The notes: a model not told the origin generated them from the letters alone. Positions 1 to 8,238 are shown, counted from the first letter of the stretch. The stretch is 64,000 bases of DNA from DASSUW01 sp963806395 (GCA_963806395.1 CAWDYI010000015.1:40339-104338); one strand, 5' to 3'. A program made the numbers and translations.

Positions 1-165
1 GCGGTGCCGCTGGCGGGCCGCCACGCGCTCTCGATCGGCATCGTGACGGTCGCGGGAAACGCCTGCCTGGGGATCACCGCCGACGCGCGCACGCTGCCGG
101 ATGCCGATCTGCTCGCGGAGGATCTCGACGCGGCGATCGACGAGCTGGTCGCTCAGCGCGCGTAG
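1..165 (+). CDS. C-terminal end of a WS/DGAT-like acyltransferase (partial)
   Basis: Only the last 54 codons lie in the window, read in frame 1 to a TAG at 163-165. The visible peptide has the layout PLAGRHALSIGIVTV, then NACLGITAD, then a helix rich in Asp and Leu (LPDADLLAEDLDAAIDELV). That order resembles the extreme C-terminus of wax ester synthase/diacylglycerol acyltransferases, which esterify acyl-CoA to diacylglycerol or fatty alcohols at the membrane. The catalytic HHxxxDG motif would be far upstream and cannot be checked. The family call rests on the tail alone. Confidence 0.6.
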   Translation, partial: AVPLAGRHALSIGIVTVAGNACLGITADARTLPDADLLAEDLDAAIDELVAQRA

Positions 166-433
166 CCGCGCGACGGATCAGCGTTGCTCGAGTTGTGCGC
201 GCCCTTGGCGGGCGAGCGGTACTTCTCGCTCGGGCGGTCGCCGCACAGGAGGACGGCGAGGCGGACCAGATCGCGCTGCTGTGTGTTCGGCGGAAGGCTC
301 ATGCTGGAAGCTTCGCGATTCAGGGTCCCGGGTCCCAGGGTGCGGCCTCCACTCCGGGCCCGCGTCAACCCGCCAATGCCCGGCGGCGAACCGTACGCCG
401 ACGTGCGGTTCACCCGACGCGCTATTGGCGTAG
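166..433. other. Intergenic region, one weak small reading frame
   Basis: No gene is convincing here. A 49-codon minus-strand frame (302 down to 153, beginning MSLPPNTQQRD) has a plausible composition but no clear ribosome binding site and overlaps the end of the acyltransferase gene, so it is noted only as a possibility. The right end holds the promoter region of the MarR-GNAT gene. Confidence 0.3.
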
Positions 434-453
434 TCTCTGACTCAGGTCAGAGA
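434..453. promoter_or_regulatory. Perfect palindrome touching the MarR start codon
   Basis: Arms TCTCTGAC and GTCAGAGA are perfect inverted repeats of 8 bp around TCAG. The right arm ends on the A of the ATG at 453, so bound protein would cover the start of translation and probably of transcription. MarR proteins usually bind such palindromes and repress their own gene, so autoregulation is inferred. No Shine-Dalgarno is visible before the ATG, which suggests a leaderless message. Confidence 0.65.
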
Positions 454-1340
454 TGATCGAGCAGCGGGACATCGCGCGCGTTCGCAGCTTCAACCGGCTC
501 GTGACCCGCCAGGTCGGAGCGCTCAACGACCGCTATCTCGGCCGGCGGCCGCTCGGCGAGTCGCGTGTGCTGTTCGAGATCGGGCTCGACGGGGCGACGC
601 CGCGCGACGTGCGCGCCCGGCTCGGCCTCGACTCCGGCTACCTGTCGCGGATGATCCGCTCGCTCGAGCGCGACGGCCTGGTCGAGAAGCGACCCGACCC
701 GGCCGACGGGCGAACGGCGCGGCTCTGCCTGACTGCGGCCGGGCGGTCGGAAATGCGCGACCTCGACCGCATCTCGGACGAGCTCGCGGCGTCGGCGCTC
801 GCCCCGCTCACCGGCGAGCAGCGCACGCGGCTGCTGCGCGCGCAGGCCGAGGTGCGGCGCCTGCTCGCGATCTCGATGATCGCGGTCGCGCCCGAGGACC
901 CGACCTCGGCCGACGCGCGATGGTGCCTGTCGCACTACTTCGCGGAGCTGGCTGAGCGCTTCGAGGAGCCGTTCGACCCGGGGCGGACGCTGCCCGCGGA
1001 CAGCAAGGACCTGATCCCGCCGGCGGGCGCGTTCCTGCTCGCCCGCTGCCAGGGCCAGCCGGCGGGCTGCGGGGCGCTGAAGACGCTCAGCCCGGGCATC
1101 GGCGAGATCATGCGGATGTGGGTCGACCGCGCGCATCGCGGGCTGCGCGTCGGGCCTCGGATCCTGCACGCGCTGGAAGAGCAGGCGAGCGCGCTCGGCC
1201 ATCACAGCGTGCGGCTCTACACCAACCGGTCACTGCACGACGCGAAGGCGATGTACCGCAGCAACGGCTACGAGGAGATCGCCCGCTACAACGACGATCC
1301 CTACGCCCATCACTGGTTCGAGAAGCGCCTTAGTGCGTAG
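453..1340 (+). CDS. MarR-type regulator fused to a GNAT acetyltransferase
   Basis: A protein of 295 residues in two parts. Residues about 1-145 form a MarR winged helix: RVLFEIGLDGATPRDVRARLG, a recognition helix in SGYLSRMIRSLERDGLV, and a wing with KRPDPADGRTARL. Residues about 150-295 form a GNAT fold with the acetyl-CoA loop in RMWVDRAHRGLRVGPRIL and the closing strand YRSNGYEEIARYND. Such fusions are recurrent in actinobacteria; the substrate of the acetyltransferase is unknown. The gene stands alone, with the ABC exporter genes about 140 bp downstream. The palindrome at its start codon suggests that it represses itself. The start was chosen because it abuts that palindrome and restores a full MarR N-terminus. 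Confidence 0.85.
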   Translation: MIEQRDIARVRSFNRLVTRQVGALNDRYLGRRPLGESRVLFEIGLDGATPRDVRARLGLDSGYLSRMIRSLERDGLVEKRPDPADGRTARLCLTAAGRSEMRDLDRISDELAASALAPLTGEQRTRLLRAQAEVRRLLAISMIAVAPEDPTSADARWCLSHYFAELAERFEEPFDPGRTLPADSKDLIPPAGAFLLARCQGQPAGCGALKTLSPGIGEIMRMWVDRAHRGLRVGPRILHALEEQASALGHHSVRLYTNRSLHDAKAMYRSNGYEEIARYNDDPYAHHWFEKRLSA

Positions 1341-1400
1341 TACCGGTGTTCGGGAGTACGTGCGGCCGCCGGAACCGTGCGTACTTACGAATGCCGGTAC
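1340..1400. terminator. Imperfect hairpin after the MarR-GNAT gene
   Basis: Two 20-nt arms (1340-1359 and 1381-1400) match as an inverted repeat at 16 of 20 positions, with two of the mismatches able to form G-U pairs in RNA. There is no T-run. It could end the MarR-GNAT message or be an operator for the ABC genes that start at 1478. Confidence 0.4.
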
Positions 1401-1477
1401 CTAGGCCTAAAGGTCTAGGGCGAAGTACGGATTGCCCCCATTGGAGCCGCAGTCCCGAGGCGACACCATGGGACGCG

Positions 1478-2473
1478 ATGACAACCGACTCCACTCTTGC
1501 GATCGAGGCCACGGGCCTCGTCAAGTCGTTCGGCGACACCAAGGCGGTCGACGGCGTGGACCTTGCCGTGCGCCGAGGCTCGGTGTACGGCGTGCTCGGC
1601 CCGAACGGCGCCGGGAAGACCACCACGATCCGGATGCTGGCGACGCTGCTGCGCCCGGACGCCGGCTCCGCGCGCGTGCTCGGGCACGACATCGTCAGCG
1701 AAGCCGACGCCGTGCGCGGCCTCGTCAGCCTCACCGGCCAGCTCGCCTCGGTCGACGAGGACCTGACCGGGCGCGAGAACCTGATCCTGCTCGGGCGCCT
1801 GCTCGGCCTCAAGCGCGCCGGTGCCAAGGACCGCGCGGCCGAGCTGCTCGACGCCTTCGGGCTCGCGGAGGCGGCCGGGCGGCTGGTGAAGAACTACTCG
1901 GGCGGCATGCGCCGGCGGCTCGACATCGCCGCCAGCATCGTCGTCACGCCGGAGCTGATGTTCCTCGACGAGCCGACCACGGGGCTCGACCCGCGCTCGC
2001 GCAACCAGGTGTGGGACATCATCCGCGCGCTCGTCGCGGGCGGGACCACGATCCTCCTGTGCACGCAGTACCTCGACGAGGCCGACCAGCTCGCCGAGGG
2101 GATCGCCGTCATCGACCACGGCAAGGTGATCGCCGAGGGGACGCCCGGCCAGCTCAAGGCGTCGGTCGGCTCCGGCGCCCTGCACGTGCGGCTGCTCGAT
2201 CCCGAGCAGCGGCCCGAGGCTGAGCGCGTGCTGGCACGCGAGCTCGGCTCGGTGCACCTGGAGCCCGACCCGGCCGCGCTCTCGGTCGCCTGCCCCGACG
2301 CCAACCGGGCCGCCGAGGCGGTCGCCGAGCTGGCTCGCGCGGACGTCCGGATCGCGCAGTTCTCGCTCGACCAGCCGAGCCTCGACGAGGTGTTCTTGGC
2401 GCTGACCGGGCATCCGGCCGAGGAGAGCGGGCAGGACGACGAACTCGCCATCGAAGAGGAGCAGGCAGCATGA
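1478..2473 (+). CDS. ABC exporter ATP-binding subunit, DrrA-like
   Basis: 331 residues from an ATG at 1478. An open frame continues upstream, but the conserved family start is TLAIEATGLVKSFGDTKAVDG. Walker A is GPNGAGKTT near residue 41, the signature loop is YSGGMRRRLDIAAS, and Walker B is LMFLDEPTTGLD followed by a typical D-loop and H-loop region. A C-terminal extension of about 90 residues is characteristic of the daunorubicin-resistance (DrrA) group, whose members energise export of drugs or lipids. The stop overlaps the permease start by 4 nt (ATGA), so the two form a translationally coupled pair. The substrate cannot be told from sequence. The ribosome binding site is weak (GGGA about 8 nt upstream). 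Confidence 0.9.
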   Translation: MTTDSTLAIEATGLVKSFGDTKAVDGVDLAVRRGSVYGVLGPNGAGKTTTIRMLATLLRPDAGSARVLGHDIVSEADAVRGLVSLTGQLASVDEDLTGRENLILLGRLLGLKRAGAKDRAAELLDAFGLAEAAGRLVKNYSGGMRRRLDIAASIVVTPELMFLDEPTTGLDPRSRNQVWDIIRALVAGGTTILLCTQYLDEADQLAEGIAVIDHGKVIAEGTPGQLKASVGSGALHVRLLDPEQRPEAERVLARELGSVHLEPDPAALSVACPDANRAAEAVAELARADVRIAQFSLDQPSLDEVFLALTGHPAEESGQDDELAIEEEQAA

Positions 2474-3309
2474 GCGCCACCTCGACCGCCGGCTCGACCG
2501 CCGACGAGGCGGCGCTGCGCCATGCGCTCGCCTCTACTCCGCGCCCGCCGCGTCCGAGCGGCCTGTCGGCCGCCCTCACGTTCGGGTGGCGAGGGATGCT
2601 GAAGGTCAAGCACGTCCCCGAGCAGTTGCTCGACGTGACGATCACGCCGGTGATGTTCGTGCTCATGTTCACGTACCTGTTCGGCGGCGCGATCGCCGGA
2701 TCCACGGGCGAGTACCTGGACTACATCCTCCCCGGCATCCTCGTGATGTCGGTGCTGTTCACCACCGTCTATTCGGGCGTCGCCCTGAACACCGACCTGA
2801 CGAAGGGCGTCGTCGACCGCTTCCGCTCGCTGCCGATCTGGAAGCCGGCGCCGCTCGTCGGATCGCTGCTCGGCGACAGCGTGCGATACGTGATCGCCGG
2901 GACCGTGATCATCGTGCTCGGCGTGATCCTGGGCTTCCGCCCGGAGGCGGGTGTCGGCGGCGTGGTCGCGGCGCTCGCGCTGGTCGTCCTCTTCGCCTTC
3001 GGCCTCTCGTGGGTCTTCACGACCCTGGGTCTGGTGCTGCGCTCGCCGAACGCGGTCATGAACGCGGGCTTCATGGGCATCTTCCCGCTCACGTTCCTGT
3101 CCAACGTCTTCGTCGACCCGGCGACGCTGCCGGCCGGGCTCGAGGAGTTCGTGGAGGTCAATCCGATCTCGATCCTGGCGACCGCGTCGCGCGGGTTGAT
3201 GGAGGGCAACGCGGAGGCCGGCGACATCGCGATCGTGCTGGCGACCGCCGCCCTTCTGACCGCCGTGTTCGCCCCGCTGACGACGCGGCTGTACCGCACC
3301 AAGGGCTAG
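2470..3309 (+). CDS. ABC-2 type exporter permease, DrrB-like
   Basis: 279 residues. A cytoplasmic N-terminus of about 45 residues precedes six hydrophobic segments of the ABC-2 membrane fold: PVMFVLMFTYLFGG, an extracellular loop with YLDYILPGILVMSVLF, then three helices in the middle and one at the C-terminus. The coupling-helix region LTKGVVDRFRSLPI and the NVFVDPATLP loop are typical of DrrB proteins. It overlaps the ATPase gene by 4 nt. The two subunits together make a half-size exporter that would dimerise in the membrane. Confidence 0.9.
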   Translation: MSATSTAGSTADEAALRHALASTPRPPRPSGLSAALTFGWRGMLKVKHVPEQLLDVTITPVMFVLMFTYLFGGAIAGSTGEYLDYILPGILVMSVLFTTVYSGVALNTDLTKGVVDRFRSLPIWKPAPLVGSLLGDSVRYVIAGTVIIVLGVILGFRPEAGVGGVVAALALVVLFAFGLSWVFTTLGLVLRSPNAVMNAGFMGIFPLTFLSNVFVDPATLPAGLEEFVEVNPISILATASRGLMEGNAEAGDIAIVLATAALLTAVFAPLTTRLYRTKG

Positions 3310-3385
3310 ATGACTGATTCCACGACCCGCACGACCGCCTGGTGGCGCCCCGCGGCGCTGGATCGGCCACGGAATCAATCATCTA
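3307..3385. terminator. Long inverted repeat between convergent genes, overlapping a 48-codon frame
   Basis: A 15-bp stem with one mismatch (3307-3321 with 3371-3385) encloses a GC-rich loop of about 49 nt. It sits exactly between the stop of the permease (+) and the stop of the GH13 gene (-), each stop codon being part of an arm, so it probably serves as a bidirectional terminator. A 48-codon plus-strand frame starts at 3310, directly after the permease stop and behind an AAGGG. Its start (MTDSTTRTTAWWRPAALD) resembles the first residues of some GH13 enzymes and could be a gene relic. Confidence 0.5.
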
Positions 3386-5050
3386 GGGCGCCACGCGGTC
3401 TCCGTCGCGGCGCAGCCGGAACCAGCGGTAGCCGTACGGGTCCAGCGGGACGGTGAGCGTGCCGTCCGCGTCCGGGACGAGGTGGCCGTCGTCGAGCAGA
3501 TCGACGGCCTCCTCGATCCCGGGCTCCAGCCGCAGCCGCGCTTCGAGCCGCTCGTCGGCGAACGAGTGGACGGCGAGGATCGTGCTCCCGTCGCAGTCCG
3601 CGCGATGGGCGAGCACGGGGGCGTGGCCGGCGTCGAGCAGGGTGCACTCGCCCCAGCCGAGCTCGGGACACTCGCGCCGGCGGCGGATCAGCCGCTCCAT
3701 CCAGGTCAGCAACGAGCCGTCCGACCGTCGCTGCGCGGCGACGTTCACCCGCTCCGGGCTCCAGCCGTCGGCGTCCACCACCGGGCGGCAGAGCGCGCCG
3801 GCGTCCTCGACGGTCGAGAACCCGCCGTGGCGCTCGGACGACCATTGCATCGGCGCGCGCACGCTGTAGCGCCCCTCGATCTCGAGGTTCTCCGCCATGC
3901 CGATCTCCTCGCCGTAGAACAGCACCGGCGTGCCGGGCAGGGAGAACGCGAGGCTGTAGAGCATCCGGATCCGCCGCTCGTCGCCTCCGACCATCGTCGG
4001 CAGCCGCCGGCGCAGGCCGCGCCCGTAGAGCTGGAGGTCCTCGTCCGGGCCGAACGCGGCGAACACCTCGGCCCGCTCGTCCTCGGACAGCTTGTCGAGT
4101 GTCAGCTCGTCGTGGTTGCGGACGAAGTTCGCCCACTGGCAGTCCTTCGGGATCTCCGGCAGCGACTTCAGCGCGTCCCGCACCGGCGTCGCGTCGCCGC
4201 GCGCGAGCGCGAGATAGATGGCCTGGTTGACCACGAAGTTGAGGACCATGTGGAGCTCGTCGCCGTCCTCGTCGCCGAAGAACGTGCGTTGCTCGGCGGG
4301 CGGCAGGTTGACCTCGCCCATCAGGATCGCGTCGCCGCGGCGCCGGCCGATGAAGCGGCGCAGGTCGCGCAGGAACTCGTGCGGATCCTCGATCGCGCCC
4401 TTCGGCATCCCGATCGGCTCGAGCAGGAACGGGACGGCGTCGACGCGGAAGCCGGCGAGGCCCTGGACGAGCCAGTAGCCGACGACCTGGGCGATCTCGT
4501 CGCGGACGGCCGGGTTGGCGACGTTGAGGTCGGGCTGGTGCGAGTAGAACCGGTGCAGGTACCACTGCCGCGCCTTCGGGTCATAGGCCCAGTTGGAGTG
4601 CTCCCGGTCGGGGAACACGACGTCCCCGGGCTTCTCGGCCGGCTTCTCGTCGGCCCACACGAAGAAGTCGTGGAACGGAGAGGTCGGGTCGCGTCCTGCC
4701 TGGAACCACGGGTGCTGGTCGGACGTGTGGTTGACCACGAGGTCGGCGATCACGCGGATCCCCCGGTCGGCGGCCGTGCGGATCATCTCCGCGAAGTCGC
4801 CGGGCGTGCCGAGGCGCCCGTCGATGCCGTAGAAGTCCGTGATGTCGTACCCGTCGTCGCGCTGCTCGCTCGGGTAGAACGGCATCAGCCACAGGCAGCT
4901 GACGCCGAGGCCGGCGAGGTAGTCGAGCCGCTCGGTGAGCCCCGCGAGGTCGCCGCAGCCGTCGCCGTCGGAGTCCAGGAACGTCTCGACGTCGAGGCAG
5001 TAGACGACGGCGTTCTTCCACCACAGGTCGCTGGTCGCCTTGATCCTCAC
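3383..5050 (-). CDS. GH13 alpha-amylase-family glycosidase
   Basis: 555 residues from a GTG at 5050; this start overlaps the stop of the upstream oxidoreductase (GTGA) and gives the family N-terminus SDLWWKNAVVYCLDVETF. The four GH13 regions are present: region I DLVVNHTS near 103-110, region II GFRVDAVPF with nucleophile D204, region III ILMGEVN with acid/base E246, and region IV FVRNHDE with D314. The overall pattern is closest to trehalose synthase or oligo-1,6-glucosidase-like enzymes acting on alpha-glucans or alpha-glucosides, but the exact reaction cannot be assigned. There is no signal peptide, so it is cytoplasmic. Coupling to a TIGR03885-type LLM protein is a pairing I recall from actinobacteria, where its meaning is unknown. 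Confidence 0.88.
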   Translation of the reverse strand: MRIKATSDLWWKNAVVYCLDVETFLDSDGDGCGDLAGLTERLDYLAGLGVSCLWLMPFYPSEQRDDGYDITDFYGIDGRLGTPGDFAEMIRTAADRGIRVIADLVVNHTSDQHPWFQAGRDPTSPFHDFFVWADEKPAEKPGDVVFPDREHSNWAYDPKARQWYLHRFYSHQPDLNVANPAVRDEIAQVVGYWLVQGLAGFRVDAVPFLLEPIGMPKGAIEDPHEFLRDLRRFIGRRRGDAILMGEVNLPPAEQRTFFGDEDGDELHMVLNFVVNQAIYLALARGDATPVRDALKSLPEIPKDCQWANFVRNHDELTLDKLSEDERAEVFAAFGPDEDLQLYGRGLRRRLPTMVGGDERRIRMLYSLAFSLPGTPVLFYGEEIGMAENLEIEGRYSVRAPMQWSSERHGGFSTVEDAGALCRPVVDADGWSPERVNVAAQRRSDGSLLTWMERLIRRRRECPELGWGECTLLDAGHAPVLAHRADCDGSTILAVHSFADERLEARLRLEPGIEEAVDLLDDGHLVPDADGTLTVPLDPYGYRWFRLRRDGDRVAP

Positions 5051-6003
5051 AGCGCGGGAAGGACGTGCTCGCCGAACGCCTGGATGAACTGCCGCTGCTC
5101 CTGACCTACGTGGTGCAGATAGACGGCGTCGAAGCCGAGGGCCACCAGTTCCTCGATCCACGCGACGTGCCGCGCGAGGTCCGCGGAGACGAGCACCGGC
5201 CCGCGCAGATCCTCCGGGCGCACGTGAGCGGCGGCGGCGTCGAACTCCTCGACCGTCGCGATGTCCCAGCACAGCGGCGGCGGGAAGACGTTGGTGCGCC
5301 ACTGGTGGTGAGCGACGCGCAGCGCCTCGTCCTCGGTCTCGGCCCACGACACGTGCACCTGGACGGCCACCGGCTTGCCCTCGCCGCCGCGCTCGCGGAA
5401 GGCGGCGAGCACGCGCTCGAGCTGCTCGCGCGGCTGGTTGATGGTGATCAGCCCGTCCGCCCACTCGCCGGCGAAGCCGGCCGTCTCGGCGCTCACGGCG
5501 GTCGCCAGCAGCGTCGGCGGCTCGGCGGGCAGCGTCCACAGCTTCGCGCGGTCGACCGTGACGAGCCCACGGTGGTCGACGATCTCACCCGCGAACAGCG
5601 CGCGGATCACGTCGACGCACTCGCGCAGCCGCGCGTTCCGCACCCGCTTGCCCGGCCACCGCTCACCGGTGATGTGCTCGTTGGAGAACTCGCCCGTGCC
5701 GAGCGCGACGGACAGCCGCCCGGGGAACATCTCCGCGAGCGTGGCGGCCGCCTGCGCGACGATCGCCGGGTGGTAGCGCTGCCCGGGCGCGTTGACGACG
5801 CCGTACGGCATCGAGGTCGACTGCATCGCCGCCCCCAGCCACGACCACGCGAATCCCGACTCGCCCTGGCGCTCGCTCCAGGGCGAGAAGTGGTCCGACG
5901 ACCAGGCGCGCTGGAAGCCCGCGGCCTCTGCCTCGCGCATCGCCGTCAGGAGAACACTGGGCGGGATCTGCTCGTGCGACGCGTGGATGCCGATGGCTGC
6001 CAT
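5047..6003 (-). CDS. LLM-class flavin oxidoreductase, TIGR03885-like
   Basis: 318 residues, a luciferase-like (LLM) TIM barrel. Landmarks are IGIHASHEQIPPS at the N-terminus, AWSSDHFSPWSE, LSVALGTGEFSNEHITG and ADGLITINQPREQLE. These match the group described as probable FMN-dependent, non-F420 members of the bacterial luciferase family. The substrate is unknown. It is the first gene of a two-gene operon with the GH13 enzyme (4-nt overlap). A GGACGGG about 9 nt before the ATG may be the ribosome binding site. Confidence 0.82.
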   Translation of the reverse strand: MAAIGIHASHEQIPPSVLLTAMREAEAAGFQRAWSSDHFSPWSERQGESGFAWSWLGAAMQSTSMPYGVVNAPGQRYHPAIVAQAAATLAEMFPGRLSVALGTGEFSNEHITGERWPGKRVRNARLRECVDVIRALFAGEIVDHRGLVTVDRAKLWTLPAEPPTLLATAVSAETAGFAGEWADGLITINQPREQLERVLAAFRERGGEGKPVAVQVHVSWAETEDEALRVAHHQWRTNVFPPPLCWDIATVEEFDAAAAHVRPEDLRGPVLVSADLARHVAWIEELVALGFDAVYLHHVGQEQRQFIQAFGEHVLPAL

Positions 6004-6151
6004 AGAGGCCCGTCCTACCCAGGAGGGCCGTTAGCACGCCGAGACATCGCATGAGCGGTTGCCCGGCGGTTACGACATCCGGCCGATTCGGTGCACCGGC
6101 GGATCGCCGTGCCGATCACCGGAGGCGACGAACCTACGAAGGAGGCCCCGC

Positions 6152-6466
6152 GTGCTCGCACGCAAACTGACCCTGGCCGCTGTGACCGTCACGTGCGCAC
6201 TCTGCGCCGTGCCGGCCGTCGCACCCGCCGCCACGGTGTGCAATGAGGCAGAGAACTCGCCGCGTGGCGGTTACGTCGTGACCGGCGGTCCGGTCGACCC
6301 GAACCCGCCGGCATTCCTGCGCGGGTCGCAGATGCGCGTCGGCAACGGCCACGGCGCCGGGCTGGTCAACGCTGCGGAGCACTCCCCCGCGCTGCGGCTC
6401 TGCGGACCCGATGACGGGGACGACGGCGGCGGCGACGACGACGACGGCGGCGTCAGCGACACCTAG
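6152..6466 (+). CDS. Small secreted protein with acidic tail
   Basis: 104 residues from a GTG at 6152, preceded by a strong AAGGAGG 7 nt upstream; an in-frame upstream extension lacks such a site. A signal peptide (basic LARK, hydrophobic core, APAA cleavage region) is followed by a mature part with two Cys residues (TVCNEAEN and LRLCGPDD) that could form one disulfide. The protein ends in a run of Asp and Gly (DDGDDGGGDDDDGG) likely to bind cations. I do not recognise the family. It is monocistronic and ends at a hairpin. Confidence 0.6.
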   Translation: MLARKLTLAAVTVTCALCAVPAVAPAATVCNEAENSPRGGYVVTGGPVDPNPPAFLRGSQMRVGNGHGAGLVNAAEHSPALRLCGPDDGDDGGGDDDDGGVSDT

Positions 6467-6473
6467 ACGCTCG

Positions 6474-6501
6474 GCGCGGGCGCACGTGAGTGCGCCCGCG
6501 C
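6474..6501. terminator. Hairpin between convergent genes
   Basis: A perfect 12-bp stem (6474-6485 with 6490-6501) with a GTGA loop lies 8 nt after the stop of the secreted-protein gene and 16 nt before the stop of the VOC gene on the other strand. It probably terminates both messages. There is no T-tract, as is common in high-GC actinobacteria. Confidence 0.7.
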
Positions 6502-6516
6502 GACAGCCACCGGTGC

Positions 6517-6945
6517 TCAGAGCGCAGCGAGGTCCCGCACCTGCGTCAGCCGGAACGAGTTCCCGGACGGGTCGCGGAACCCGGAGTCGATCCCGTAGGG
6601 CCGCTCCTCGGGCGCTTCGCTGAACTCGACGCCGCGGGCCTTGAGGTCCTCGTACGAGGCCTGGCAGTCGTCGGTGGTGAGGAACACCGTCCCCGCGAAG
6701 CCCTTCGCCATCAGGTCGCGCACCTGGTCGGCGGTCTCGGCATCCATCACCGGCGCCCCCGGGATCGCCATCAGCACGATCGCTACCTCGGGCTGGCCGG
6801 CCGGTCCGACCGTGAGCCAGCGGAAGTTGCCCATCTCGGCGATGGTCACGTCGGAGCGCACCTCCATGCCGAGCTTCTCGGTGTAGAACGCGAGCGCCTC
6901 GTCCTGGTCGTGCACCCACAGCTGAGCGGTGCTGATCTTGATCAT
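6517..6945 (-). CDS. VOC superfamily (glyoxalase/dioxygenase-fold) protein
   Basis: 142 residues made of two beta-alpha-beta-beta-beta modules: KISTAQLWVHDQDEALAFYTEKLG opens the first and GTVFLTTDDCQASYEDLKARG the second. It ends with the typical FRDPSGNSFRLTQ. The family includes glyoxalase I, ring-cleavage dioxygenases and antibiotic-binding proteins, and the function here cannot be fixed. A CAGGAGA stands 7 nt before the ATG. The AraC gene ends 39 nt upstream on the same strand, forming a regulator-VOC operon of a kind common in actinobacteria. Confidence 0.85.
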   Translation of the reverse strand: MIKISTAQLWVHDQDEALAFYTEKLGMEVRSDVTIAEMGNFRWLTVGPAGQPEVAIVLMAIPGAPVMDAETADQVRDLMAKGFAGTVFLTTDDCQASYEDLKARGVEFSEAPEERPYGIDSGFRDPSGNSFRLTQVRDLAAL

Positions 6946-6984
6946 GGGGTCTCCTGAATCGGCGTTGAACTATCGCCGACCACG

Positions 6985-7419
6985 CTAATCGTGCGTTGCG
7001 CGGCTGTCTTCTCGAAACGTGCGGTGTTGGGGGCGCGCGTAGGCACGCACGAAGCACGCCGGGATCAGCGCGTAGTGGGAGGCCGGCGGGAACGTCGCGC
7101 GGTAGACGGTCGGCGACACGCCGAACGTGCGCGTGAAGCTGGTCGTGAACGAGCCGATGCTCTGCAGGCCGACGGACAGGCAGACGTCGGCCACCGAGCG
7201 ATCGGTCGTGCGCAGGAGCGCCGCGGCACGCTCGAGCCGGCGCGTCAGCAGATACGCGTGCGGCGACTCCCCGAACGCCCGGCGGAACTCGCGGCTGAAG
7301 TGGGCGCGGGACAGGCCCGCGGCACGCGCCAGGTCGTCGACGTCCAGCGGCTCGAAGTAGCGCGCGTCGGCGAGGTCCTTGGCACGCACGAGGTGCCGCG
7401 CAGGAGGGACGAAGGCCAT
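6985..7419 (-). CDS. AraC-family regulator, DNA-binding domain only
   Basis: 144 residues from the ATG at 7419; this start drops a low-complexity upstream extension. Nearly the whole protein is the double helix-turn-helix of AraC/XylS regulators: DVDDLARAAGLSRAHFSREFRRAFGESPHAYLLTRRLERAAALL, then SVADVCLSVGLQSIGSFTTSFTRTFGVSP. There is no sensor domain beyond about 15 N-terminal residues. It is the first gene of an operon with the VOC protein, which it may control. Confidence 0.85.
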   Translation of the reverse strand: MAFVPPARHLVRAKDLADARYFEPLDVDDLARAAGLSRAHFSREFRRAFGESPHAYLLTRRLERAAALLRTTDRSVADVCLSVGLQSIGSFTTSFTRTFGVSPTVYRATFPPASHYALIPACFVRAYARPQHRTFREDSRATHD

Positions 7420-7436
7420 GCGCGGCCCAGTATCGC

Positions 7437-7559
7437 TCAGGAGCGTCGGCGGAACCGGCGCAGGAACCGGCGGAGCCGCTCGCCGGACCCGACGATCGCG
7501 GCACCGAGCACGATCGTGCCGTCGGGCCTGTACTGCGGAACGAACTCGATGTGCGCCAT
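7437..7559 (-). CDS. Short hypothetical basic protein
   Basis: A 40-codon frame starting MAHIEFVPQYRPDGTIVLG and ending in an Arg-rich tail (RLRRFLRRFRRRS). It lies 17 bp upstream of the AraC gene on the same strand. No Shine-Dalgarno is visible. It may be a genuine leader peptide or membrane-associated micro-protein, or the tail of a gene cut by the neighbouring integrated DNA. Confidence 0.25.
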   Translation of the reverse strand: MAHIEFVPQYRPDGTIVLGAAIVGSGERLRRFLRRFRRRS

Positions 7560-7637
7560 GTGCACCAGAGTGGCGGGCAACCCTGAGGCGCAGATCAAGA
7601 TTGCGACGCGCCGGGGTCGCGACCAAATCCCGTTTAA

Positions 7638-7982
7638 CGGACTGTCGGGTTCGCCAGCCGAGCGGGCGAGGGCTTCGATCACCGGAACATCGGCGGGCGT
7701 GTCCTGGCCCGCGCCGTCAAGGCCGCAACGCTCGGCAAGGAAGAGCGCGGGCAGACGGTCAAGCACGCGCCGGCCTTCCACAGCCTCAGGCACAGCCACG
7801 GCTCGGCGCTGATCGCGGCGGGCTGGGATCTCGAAGAGGTCAGTGCCCGGCTGGGCCACCGCGACGTGACTGTGACGGCCAAGATCTACGTCCACGCATA
7901 CGAGAGCAGCAAGCGCAGCGCCGCCCGCTCCGCTCGGCTCGAGGCCATGTACGGGCGGGCGCGGCACGCCGTCCGGGTCTAA
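7638..7982 (+). pseudogene. C-terminal remnant of a tyrosine recombinase
   Basis: The plus-strand frame after a TAA at 7635 has no start codon but encodes the catalytic C-terminus of a phage-type integrase. The box II core HSLRHSHGSALIAAG is followed by the LGHRDVTVTAKIYVH motif that carries the nucleophilic Tyr. The N-terminal two thirds are missing. It lies just outside the left repeat of the integrated element, in opposite orientation to that element's own integrase, so it is probably left from an earlier insertion at the same locus. Confidence 0.75.
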
Positions 7983-8001
7983 TCGGGCATCCTGTCCGGA
8001 C

Positions 8002-8106
8002 ATGGAGGGCTACATTCAGGACGGCGAACACGCGGGCGACTCGGTGACCCCGAAGACGAAGGTCCGCGCGGCTCTGTACTCCTACTCGCACGACGAGCCG
8101 CGATGA
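8002..8106 (+). CDS. Very short hypothetical frame after the integrase remnant
   Basis: 34 codons (MEGYIQDGEHAGDSVTPKTK and onward) from an ATG 20 nt behind the integrase remnant. The residue mix is ordinary for a soluble peptide, but there is no strong ribosome binding site and no recognised relative. Confidence 0.2.
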   Translation: MEGYIQDGEHAGDSVTPKTKVRAALYSYSHDEPR

Positions 8107-8238
8107 CGGCGGCTGCTAACAGCTTGCGAGCAACAGGACGCATCAGCTCGCAGCAGAAGGCAACTCGGAAAGCTCGAAAGTCCGCTCGCTCGCGGCAAAG
8201 CGCAGCGCCGCGCAGTAGACGGCAGCAGCCCTAGACCA

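Noticed and set aside
3383..5050. Assignment of the GH13 protein as trehalose synthase
   Set aside because: Similarity in the N-terminal part is suggestive, but the length and C-terminal part do not decide between trehalose synthase, oligoglucosidase and other GH13 activities.
5051..5539. N-terminal extension of the GH13 gene by 163 codons
   Set aside because: The extension is antisense-frame sequence of the LLM gene on the same strand and Arg-rich; the GTG at 5050 overlaps the upstream stop and gives the family N-terminus.
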